64,000 nt of DNA from Rosa chinensis (Eukaryota > Streptophyta > Magnoliopsida > Rosales > Rosaceae). A program made the position numbers and the translations under genes. The stretch is from assembly GCF_002994745.2 (NCBI RefSeq), contig NC_037091.1, positions 6,162,001 to 6,226,000 on the forward strand, read 5' to 3'. Below, piece by piece: positions 21,240 through 30,479 of the stretch (within the stretch, counting starts at the first letter, position 1; every line of letters starts with the position of its first letter). The notes beneath the pieces are model-generated. The model saw only the letters and a list, made by a program, of their open reading frames with translations. It made no database searches and was not told the DNA's origin.

Positions 21240-23756
21240 TCTATTCATCGAGAAGGACATTTGTTCCTTGATCCCTCGGCTGTTTAGGTCAAGGTGATTT
21301 TCAGAGGCAACATCTTTTGGACTTTTCCTTAGTAGTTCACCATTTTTAATTGTGAACTTGCTAGACAACATTCTAATTTTTCGGCTCCCATCGCCATCAG
21401 TTTTCATCAAAAGGTGTTGGATTATGTAAAATGTCCAATCACCAAGTGGCATGTCTAACTCAAAGACATCAGCCAACATACCTCTCTCGGCCAAAGTTGG
21501 CAACGATTTTCTCTCAATTATGATGATTTTGTTAGTTTGGCCCGTTGGAATGCTGACGCCGAAAGCAATTTGAGCCATTTCATTCGCTTCACGATTGAGT
21601 TCTCGTGGAAGATGGTGAAATTCCACATCATGAAAACGACTAAGCAGTTGTTGTGCGGCGGCATAATAAGTGGCCAACGAGAGATTTGAACATCTAAAAA
21701 CCTGGAGCATTTGATTGATGACTAATAGTGAGTCCCCAAACACCTTAACTCTTGTTGCTCCAAGTTCCTCTAATACTTCCAGGCCAATTATTAAGGCTTC
21801 ATATTCGGCCTGGTTGTTTGTGCAGTTAAAGTCCAGTTTGAAGGCATATTGATGCTTTTGGCCGGTTGGAGACTCAATCACTATTCCTGCCCCCGCGGAG
21901 TCACTGGTGCTTGAGCCATCAAAATATAGTAGCCAAGGCTCGTGATACATCTGGCCGACTTGTGCAGTATCTATTTCAACGTTCTCCATATCTTCAATTT
22001 CAACAGAAGGGTGGTCAGCAAGAAATTGAGCCAATGCCTGGCCTTTGACTGACTTCTGGGCCACGTATTTGAAAGTAAATTCAGAAAGCGCCATTGTCAA
22101 TTTTCCAATTCGGCCGTTGATGATCGGCCGAGTCAACATATATTTAATTAAATCCGTTTGTGAAATTATATGAACAACTGATGGTAACATATAATGTCGT
22201 AATTTAATCGCCGAAAAGTAGAGCACGAGGCATAGTTTTTCAATCGGCGAATATCTTATCTCAACTGGTGTGAGGATTCTACTTAAATAATGGATGGCTT
22301 GCTCTTTTGCTTGAGCATTGTCTTGAGCCAACATGCTCCCAATTGATTCAGTTGTGGCCGCTATGTAGAGCTTCAGCGACTTTCCTTTCTGTGGAGGTAC
22401 TAACACTGGGGGTTGTGTTAAATACTTCTTGAGTTCGTCAAAAGCTTGTTGGTGCTCTGGCTCCCACTTGTATTCATCTCCAATTTTCAACTTAAGTAGA
22501 GAAGAGAAAGGCCGAAGTTTACCGGCCAAGTTAGAGATGAATCGTCTGAGAAAATTAACTTGACCAAGGAATGATTGTAGCTGCTTTTTGTTAGAAGGGG
22601 CGGGTGCATCGATAATGGCTTTAGCCTTATTCTTGTCGACCTCAATTCCCCGCTGGTGAATGAGAAAACCTAGAAAATTCCCCGCTGATACTCCGAAAAC
22701 ACACTTTTTGGGGTTCATTTTAAGTTTATGTTTTCGCATACGTTTGAATGTTTGCTCAAGATCGGCTAGATGTCCTGATCGGGTTTTTGATTTAACAACC
22801 ACGTCATCTATGTACACCTCTACGGTTTTGCCAATTAAATCGTGAAAAATGGCATTCATAGCCCTCTAGTAAGTTGCTCCGGCATTCTTTAAGCCGAAAG
22901 GCATCACTACCTATTCAAAGGTTCCAACAAAGCCTGGGCATCTGAATGCGGTTTTATGGACATCCTCTTCGGCTACAAATATTTGATTATAGCCGGCATG
23001 ACCATCCATGAAAGATAATATTTCATGTTTGGCCGCTCCATCAATTAAGAGATCGGCCATTGGCATAGGATATTCATCTTTTGGAGTTGCTAAATTTAAG
23101 TTTCTGAAGTCAACACATACTCTCATCTTGCCATTTTTCTTTCTTACAGGGACAACATTGGAAACCCATTCCACATATCTAGCAGGTCTAATAAATTTAG
23201 CATGTAGTAATCGTTCAATTTCCTCTTTCATTTCAATTTGTACCTCGGCGGAACATTGCCGAGGAGCTTGTTTGTAAGGTTTACAATCATCTCTAAGAGG
23301 TAATACATGTTCTACTGAGCTTCTATCGAGCCCGGGCATCTCATGGTACTCCCATGCAAAACAATCCTTATATTCTCGTAATAAAGCCTCCATCGCTGCT
23401 CGCAGTTTTGGATCGAGAAGTCTACTGATAGAGATCAGCCGAGGGTTATCTTCATCTCCTAAGTTGATTTGGTCTACAGGATCTTGAGTTTCGGCTTCAG
23501 TATCTTCTAATTCGACCGGGGCTGGGCCGATATCTTCCAACTGCAGTTCTTCTTCCTATTGTTCTGTAATATATTCCATTAAGTTGATGGCCGAGTTAGA
23601 CTTGGTAGTCCTATCGGCCCAATAGGCCAGCAAACGTCCTAAAATAGATCGGACTGCGGCCTTTCTTTCTAGAGACCTTGGGTCTCTAGACATTGATATT
23701 GTCCTTAAAGAGGTCAACCAGGGTTGGACGCTCTGCATCTTGCAAAACATCCTCAC
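21240..23756 (-). pseudogene. Gypsy-B reverse transcriptase and RNase H region
   Basis: On the minus strand from 23756 down there is an RT with WVSNVVPVRKKNGKMRVCVDF and the catalytic YIDDVVVKS (about 22806-22780), then the RT-linked RNase H. A second, plant-type RNase H (LYFDGSSTSDSAGAGIVIE, about 21945-21880) follows, which is the mark of the Tat/Ogre group. In-frame stops occur near 23556-23558 and at two places between 22860 and 22910 (around PFGLKNAGATY). The reading frame ends by running into the inverted primer site and LTR at about 21238, so integrase is absent. Confidence 0.85.
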
Positions 23757-23973
23757 TCCCTAGGTTGACAATTTTCTGGGCCGTAACTTGGGTAGGTCGG
23801 CCCTTGCTATCTCGTCCACTGAAAGTGAAATAACCAATATCGTCTTCATAAAACCTTGCTTCTACTACATTGGTGGATGCTTGAAATGGATTATTGTCTG
23901 CTGGAATGACCTCAATTTTGTCGCCATGCCAGAAGATCAAAACTTGATGCAGGGAAGAAGGTACACACATGTT
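23686..23973 (-). pseudogene. Gypsy-B protease-to-RT linker
   Basis: This frame continues from the protease after one in-frame stop (23974-23976, after GRDWIH) and encodes HGDKIEVIPADNNPF... A frameshift near 23690-23750 separates it from the RT frame. It is part of the same broken polyprotein. Confidence 0.75.
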
Positions 23974-26372
23974 CTAGTGAATCCAATCACGGCCAAGCAA
24001 TGCATTGTAATGAGCAGATGAATCGACCACGAAGAAAGCCGTCATGTTTGTCTTTTCCCCCACGGTGACATCGAGGGGGAGGATACCTCTTGGCCGACTC
24101 TTACCTCCAGAGAAGTTGCTCACTGTAATGTCCGAAGGTAGCAAATCGGATTCAGTTCTGCGTAATTTCTTCATAACGGCTGTAGGTAACACATTGAATG
24201 CTGCACCATTGTCCACCAAAACTTTCGTTATTGGATATCCCTGTATGTAAGCCGTGATGTATAACGGCTTCAAATGTTGAGCCATTTTGGCCGTTGGTTT
24301 TGTGAGTACCACACGGCCGTCTTCATCCTTCAACTGGGCAACGGCTTCACCAATCTCAAATTGAGGTTGTTGATCGGCAACAAAGTCACCGATCAGTTCC
24401 TTTGACTGACCTGGTTGAGCTTTGAGTTCTGAAGGTAGGACATAAACCATGTTGATGTCCATTGTATTACCTTCTCCTTTTCCAAAGGCGGCCTCGCCCT
24501 TATAAAATGGAGATAAGGTTTCTATGTCAAAAGCTGTGTCATTCCCAATGTCGTAATCGAGTCCAGTCTCATTATCATAGTCACCTTGTTCCTCTTCTTC
24601 CCCATAATCGACTTCCTCATCACCCTCGTCTCCATAATCGTCTTGCTTACCATTGTTCGTGGCAGCACCTTCTACCATTTCTTCATCCTTCAACTGCTGA
24701 TTGAGACTGGCTTGTTCTTTCTTCAATTCTTCGATGGCCCCAGTTGTCAGCTTGGTGGATGCCTTCTCTGTCTCTGCTTGCCACTCGATTGCACGAGCCC
24801 ACAAGTATTTAGACAAATTATCTAGTAATTTGCTCTCGGCCGATGTGAATCCATAAATCTCAGCAGCTGGATGTTGTTTATGGTAGGTGCGGAGGTAAGT
24901 CAGGTCAGCATCAGAAATAGGTAAGTTATCAGTATTGGCTTCTAGCTTACAATTCTCCATCATTGCCTGATAACTGATTTTTAAGCCGATGCTAGAATCC
25001 TCAGTGATGAGGTATGACTCTGAAGACAGATCCTTTTCCAACATTTTCATCATCGCGCTTTCCTCCTCAGTTAGGCCATAAGTGGCCAATGCTGAATACA
25101 TCCTATGATATTTTTTCATTATCCCCAGATCTTGATTTGAGAACGGCGGATCCTGTCCTCTCAGTACTCTTATGGTTGGGACTTTTCCATTTGGCGTCTT
25201 ATCCATAGCCGCCTTCTTTACTTCCTTCTGTTGTTCAATATCCTTAGCTTTGGCATCGGCTTTCGCTTGCTCTTCAGTTGCGAAGTCTTTCTTTTCTAAA
25301 TAATCATCAAGTTCCCTTGCGAGCTGGACCTCTTCTGGCGTTATGCCATAAGTTTCCTCAGCCGAGTGACTTCTATGAAAACATCTAAGGAAATGAAAGT
25401 CGGCTTCTGAAACTGGAATTTGAGAGACTATATCCTTCTTTTGGATTCCTTTGCGATGTGCTTGATACAAAGCTTTTAAACCAGGTGTAATGAATCGGCT
25501 ATGGAAACCCTGCCGAATCAGAGCATGATCGGCATCAGAATTTGCTACTATTGTATTGAGAATATAGTCTTGACTCCTTGGAAGCCCATAAATTGCAAGG
25601 GCTGAATGTTTCTGGTGAAACTTTCTCATTGTTTCTAATTCAGCCAACTTAAATGGAGGGTTGAGATGTTTGAAGACCTTAACCCCTCCTTCAGTAAATC
25701 GCAGATGGGGTAGCTTTGGGAAGCTAAGGACATTTTCAAAATGGTCACTGATGGTCTCAAGTTCCATAGGTTCTCCTGAATCCTTATGAAAGTCCTCTCT
25801 TATTATAGGGGCTTCTTTGTTATCTGCTTTAGTAGAGCGTCTGACTTCCTGCCCTTCTGACCCTTTCTGCCTTGCGGCAGCCACTTCCCTTTGCATACGC
25901 CTCTTTTGAGTTTTTGTCAAAGGGGAAAATGGCTGATCTCTGGCCGCTCGGCCATACCACCTATTATCATGAGTAACTGGTGGCCGATATGTCCTATAAG
26001 GTCTTCGGCCTCTATTTCTAGCAAAGTAATCTTGGTCATAAAATCGATCATCTTGGTCAAAACCTGATCGTCGTCGGCCATTGAAACCATCAACAAAATT
26101 TCCCTCAAGATCATCATCTTCAAAAGTCAACCTTCTCCTCACCGAAAGTCGTTCGCTTTCGGCGTTTTCAGATTCCTTTATTCTCTTAAACACACTTTGG
26201 GAAGTTTGTTATCCCTGATAATATCCCTTGGGACTGTGAGGGCCAAAGAGCTTAAGTACTTCATCCTCGGCCAAATTGGCCATGGGAGTCCCCAATTCAT
26301 TTCCAGCATGTTTCCCTCCTGAGTCTTTCTTCTTACTTTCTTCACAATTAGCTGAGGCTTTTAACCCAGGCT
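23974..26372 (-). pseudogene. Gypsy-B gag-protease region with internal repeats
   Basis: The main frame runs 26193 to 23974 (739 codons). A basic Arg/Tyr/Asp-rich N-terminal part (about 1-120) is followed by four copies of a module with F/Y-H-x-x-H/Y-S/P-A-x-x-x-Y-G at residues about 190-203, 270-283, 360-373 and 435-448. Next come an acidic stretch (about 515-560) and the aspartic protease with VLVDNGAAFNVLP (catalytic Asp in D-N-G) near the end. Upstream codons 26372-26195 (for example AEDEVLKLFGPHSPKGY) are in another frame or behind a stop. Nothing like a 5' leader or LTR is left at the right side. Confidence 0.8.
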
Positions 26373-26398
26373 TTACCAGGGTCCCTGTCATTGGGTAA

Positions 26399-27060
26399 TT
26401 GATCGATCGTTGATAATAAGGGTAACTTGTGAAGAAATTCATATGAAATAATACTGAAATAATGAGTTGTATTTCCATGCAATATTCATTGTATTAAACA
26501 GTATGTAGTTTGTTTTCCTTTCAGTGTATTCTTAATGAATCTATTAAATAAAGAATTATTGCCTTTTCTTATTTCCTCCTCCTCCTCTAAATATTCTTAT
26601 TTCTGATCAACTACAAATGTGGTTAGGGTTTTTCTTTTAATACGCCATACGTAGATTCCTACGTCTTTCAACGAATATTATCAAACAGATAAAGATTAGT
26701 CAATTTCTAATGAGTGAAATGACCAAATAGATAAAGATAATTACAAATGTGGTTAGATTTTTCTTTCCGTACACCGTACATACGAACCCAAGCTTTCAAT
26801 GAATGTTATTAAACAGATAAAGATTAGTCAATTTTTAACTAGTAAAATGACCAAACTGATAAAGATATTGTGGAGTACAAAACTAAAACGATCACATCTT
26901 ACCAAATGTTAAACTACGTCTTGAAATACAGCAACCACAGAAGAAACTTCTTACTTTGAAAAGAACTATTGGTAGAGGTGATCACCATCTGTTCTTTTCT
27001 GTTTAGGGTTACGTTTAGACTTTGCTTGGTGTCAATCAATTCCGTATACAAAAGACCCAA
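26399..27060 (+). other. 3' flank of PI-2; no gene
   Basis: Homologous to 9601-10265. It ends at the Copia-C target site, with the duplication CCCAA at 27056-27060. Confidence 0.7.
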
Positions 27061-27302
27061 TGTTGTAAATAGTTATGGTTAATATCATGTAAATAGATGG
27101 AGAGTCATATATGCCTTTCACTATAGATTAGTGATTGATAGGATTGTGAATAGGAGTAATTGACGTTGCTCTTAAAAGTTGCCTATTTGTATACATCATG
27201 TACTCCTATATAAACCCCCTCATGGTGAGATGAATAGACACTCTATCTCCATGCGCCCAAACTCTCTCTTTTCTGAAACACTTTTGCTTTCATTTTACAA
27301 CA
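27061..27302 (+). repeat. Copia-C 5' LTR
   Basis: TGTTGTAAATAG start and TTTACAACA end. TATA in CTCCTATATAAACCCC near 27205-27220. Confidence 0.95.
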
Positions 27303-27316
27303 CATTATCAGCACGA
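27303..27316 (+). promoter_or_regulatory. Copia-C primer-binding site, tRNA-Ile anticodon-arm type
   Basis: CATTATCAGCACGA directly follows the LTR. The core TTATCAGCACGA is identical in Copia-A, C and D. Confidence 0.6.
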
Positions 27317-27777
27317 TATTCTAACCCAAGCTCTAGCCAGGAAAAAACCCCCCCCCTGCTGCAACCTCCCTGCTGCTCCTGCCGCAGCCTCCCTGCAGCC
27401 CCCACTGCCCCTGCAGCATCGTCGCACGCCTGTTGCCCCTGCAGCACAGCAGCACGCTAGTTCATGTGCAGATCAGCCTGTTTTCATGCCCCGAAACCTC
27501 TTGATCGGGACCTCAGATCAAAATCTTTCCTTCGTCAAAGTTGTTCGTCTCTGCCTCTTCTATCCACTCTCCAAATTTCAGCCCTATTGGAATTGTTTTG
27601 AGACCTGTACACCATTCGAAGTGGGAGCTATCTAGAAGAGGTTACTCGGTATACGTATTTGTATATATTTGTTCATGTGTTTGGGATTGTTTGATTGGAA
27701 AAGAAAAAAATTAGGATACTTTGGCTGTAGCTATTTCTAGCACTTGGTCCAGTGGCACCAATGCAAAAATAAAATTT

Positions 27778-27848
27778 GCTATTTCTGGGATTCGAACCCA
27801 GCCACAGTGTGTACCAGTCCAGCATGTTGTCCACTGTGCCATTATGGC
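27778..27848 (-). other. tRNA-like sequence in the Copia-C leader
   Basis: On the minus strand, 71 nt with an A-box match TGGCACAGTGG, a perfect B-box GGTTCGAATCC and a perfect T-arm CTGGG-TTCGAAT-CCCAG. The acceptor stem is only about half paired and the anticodon arm is weak, so it is not a functional tRNA. It could be a degenerate tRNA, a SINE head or a retroelement signal. Confidence 0.5.
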
Positions 27849-28089
27849 CAATTGGTAATTATCACCACCATTTAATATTAATATTGCCATAAGCAGATTC
27901 AACTCCATTTAATTGGTGATTGATCAATTGATTCAATTCATGTTTTGGTTTTGATTGACATTTATCCAAAACAATTGCCATAATAATTTCACAATGTATC
28001 TTTTATTACTACATCTGAATATTGTATATTGCGTGAATTATGGCTTAATTTTTAGTTACACAAATTTGAATCTGCCATTATAATTCTTT

Positions 28090-29227
28090 ATGCTAGAAGC
28101 ATTATGGGATAAATTATTACGTGATTATTACATAAACATTATGCAACATTATGCTAGAAGCATTTGCCCAATTTATTACCTATACGAAATGCCAGAAGCA
28201 TTAATGGGATTTGAACCCATTTCCTTAGGTACATAACCGCTGCATTAATTTATTTACGTTACGATTTAATAACATATATTGAATTTGGTTATGTTATAAT
28301 TGAGAATATTAAATGTGGCTGAGTCAGAAGCTAAAATCAAGCCAAAAGTCACAACAACAAATCCGAGCTAGAAGCTCAGGCCCAAGGTGCAAGGCTAGCA
28401 CAGAAACTCGCCACGTGTTGCCATGACAATGGTTATGAATCTTCTCCAACTAGGCTAATCCAGTTGGATGCGATGTCTAGGCAAGGTTCAGATGAGGCCG
28501 TGTACTTAAGTGAGCCTCGCTCCACCTAAACCTCATCCTTCCTTACCTGGTCGTATTCAATTGGAGTTACCGAAAGGGTTGAGTAATAACTTTTCATTCC
28601 TTGGCAGACCAGACCAGTTTGAGCCCAGCAAGCCCACTCTCCCTTAGCAGGACCTAGCAGCCCAGCAGGTCTCACACACCATTTGACTTATGCATGAAAG
28701 CCCGGGTCACAAGCCCGCAGACTAAGCCCGATAGACTTCACTATCAAGCCCACTCCTTCTTTGGTCCAGCAGAATCAAAAATAAAAGGAAAAATGATTTC
28801 ATATTGTAAATAGATTCACCATATTTAATATGTGTAATTAATTGCCAGAAGCATTTATTCACATAATTGTGTGATAATTAATCTGTTATATTAGTAGCAT
28901 GCAATTAATATCTCAATTGATTTGTGATTTTTATTTATCCAAATTTGTGAGATTATTTCAATTTGCTCAATTCAATATTATTATGTTACTTGTCTAAATT
29001 TTCGCACTAGAATATATGTGTAGAAAATGCAGGTACCTAATGAACTAGAAGTTCTAAATGAACCAGTAGTTCATACATAAATCGAACTTGTAGTTTCAAT
29101 AATGCCATTTAAGAAACTTAAAGTTTTTCTTCATAAATTCACCACACATGATAAAACCAGTAGATTTTACATGTTTAATCTGATTTGTCATACCATGTTG
29201 TAAGAACTCGAAGTTTCCATTTGTTGC
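28090..29227 (+). promoter_or_regulatory. Dispersed hairpins of the type NNNCT-AGA-AGNNN in the Copia-C leader
   Basis: Perfect copies are ATGCTAGAAGCAT (28090-28102, 28151-28163), GAGCTAGAAGCTC (28365-28377) and GAACTAGAAGTTC (29042-29054). Relaxed copies lie at 28189, 28853, 29059, 29083, 29113, 29153 and 29214. The loop core is constant while the stem arms change together. Confidence 0.55.
28472..28590 (+). promoter_or_regulatory. Structured block shared with Copia-A and Copia-D, here in the leader
   Basis: GATGTCTAGGCAAGG ... ACTTAAGTGAGCCTCGCTCCAC ... CCTTACCTGGTCGTATT is homologous to 13842-13960. Nested stems: AGGCAAGG/CCTTACCT, GATGAGG/CCTCATC, GTG/CAC, GAGC-CTC-GCTC. Confidence 0.65.
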
Positions 29228-29329
29228 TCATGGATTTTTCCAAAAAGCACTTACCACGATTATTTGTTCTTTAATATCAAATTTTAGCAATTGAAAGTTT
29301 CTGGAAGAAATTATCTAAAGTTGGCATGT

Positions 29330-29923
29330 TTTCTTGCCTGAAGCAAAACATGATTAGCAAGATATTGAACAAACCCATCTGCCCAAAAAGGAGAGGCATT
29401 TTACTAATTCTTAGAATTGATCACTATCTTGTTGCTCACTGAAATGAACAACAACCTCCTGTTGGGGAATGATCAAGCCAAGCCCATCGGTACCTAAGCA
29501 ATAGTTTTGCTTGAAGCAAATGATGTTACTTATCGCAAACCTAATTACGAAAGGAGAAATTGTGACCGCGGAAAGAAAAAAAAAGTTCAATCTTTTGAGA
29601 CAAGGAAAGAGTGGTGGGCCCATAAATTGTCCATATAACCGGCCCAAAACATGGCCCCATGTTATAGTGCCACTGCCCAACAAGCCAAAGTGGAAAGGAA
29701 CACTGATTCGGCCCGCCGCCACCAAAATCAGCATGATTTTTGTTATCGTTGTGGAGTAATTGACTGTTGGTCCCGCACTAGCTGTGCAATAGTCGAAGCA
29801 GTAGATGAGTATTACACCGGTCGCGGAACTCGAAATACCAACTTTATTGAAGGGTCATTTTCTATCGATTCCATACTAGAGATCATAGATTTTCAGCCAG
29901 TTACTGAACATACCGAGGATTAG
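29330..29923 (+). pseudogene. Copia-C gag, C-terminal remnant
   Basis: Pieces in two frames match the end of copia Gag: the QAKPIGT-like segment near 29480, a basic stretch, and a degraded zinc knuckle CYRCGVIDCWSRTSC near 29738-29782 (the His position is Cys), ending EHTED at the TAG 29921-29923. The N-terminal Gag domain seen in Copia-A is missing. Not functional. Confidence 0.7.
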
Positions 29924-30111
29924 AACTCAAAGACATGGGTATAATTGGCCCCTTGTGCCATATCTATTTCATCTTAATGAATGAAACATCTTCGGATTTT
30001 GGTGATTTATGTTTTCAATTATTTTGGATTATAGAAATGTGTTATGTTCGAATATATTTAATTCAATAAACTCATTTATACATGTGATCCATTGAATTAA
30101 ATTTATGAATA

Positions 30112-30400
30112 GGCATGTCTAGTGGGGAAGTTTGTTGTCTGGTTAAAAGTGCTATTACGCACACCATACTCCCATATCGGAGATATTTTTCAAACTTATG
30201 TCTATTCATACCTCTGTGACAACCGTATCAGGCCAATCCAACCTGATAGAGGGTTATGGCAAAACCCACTGTATGTTGTCCAATGATACAGAACCTACCA
30301 TTAATGAGGCCTTATAATCTCCACGTTCTAGAAGAATGTTATTGAGTATTAAGGATATTCTAACCAACAGTTACCATGTTGAAACCACTGAGAAAAATGA
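30112..30400 (+). pseudogene. Copia-C protease remnant
   Basis: The frame from ATG 30115 reads M-S-S-G-E-V-C-C-L-V-K-S-A-I-T-H-T-I-L, the copia aspartic protease segment. The active-site D-S-G triad has become K-S-A. Further downstream SPRSRRMLLS and ILTNSYHVET match the protease C-terminus and the start of the integrase region. Copia-A and Copia-D have no counterpart at this place. Confidence 0.75.
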
Positions 30401-30479
30401 TTGTAATATCTTTGCATAACCTCCAAGTGTGTGGCCAGAAGCGTACATTGGAGAAAATTGAAATCTATTAGGTAGAAAC

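Larger units (their letters stand above)
20125..26372. mobile_element. Gypsy-B, rearranged Ty3/gypsy element of Tat type
   Basis: The left part (20125 to about 21238) is an LTR plus primer site in plus orientation: TG start, TATA at 20698-20705 (CAATATAAATAG), a candidate LTR end near 21204, and a TGGCACGC-type primer site near 21224-21237. The rest (about 21240-26372) is coding sequence in minus orientation: RNase H, reverse transcriptase, protease, gag. Integrase and the second LTR are missing. Orientation conflict, missing target duplication and an 11-bp loss at the site indicate a rearranged copy and not a normal integration. Confidence 0.8.
19847..26398 (+). pseudogene. PI-2, potato inhibitor I gene split by Gypsy-B
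   Basis: Exon 1 is 19847-19865, the intron 19866-19967, and exon 2 starts at 19968. The frame encodes the inhibitor up to VRVWVDT, including the loop VTTDFRCD (Thr at P1), and is then cut after 20124 by 6.25 kb of gypsy sequence. The coding end TTACCAGGGTCCCTGTCATTGGG-TAA resumes at 26373 and stops at 26396-26398. Compared with PI-1, 11 bp around the site (AGATGGCATTG) are missing and there is no target duplication. The uninterrupted portion has no other lesion, so the gene was probably intact before the insertion. Confidence 0.9.

Noticed and set aside
30112..30185. Apparent third copy of the gag-pol structured block in Copia-C (TGGT/ACCA, GTGC/GCAC stems).
   Set aside because: The segment reads in frame as the copia protease active-site region (V-K-S-A-I-T-H-T-I-L), so the pairing is best explained as chance within coding sequence. 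The true homologue of the block is at 28472-28590.
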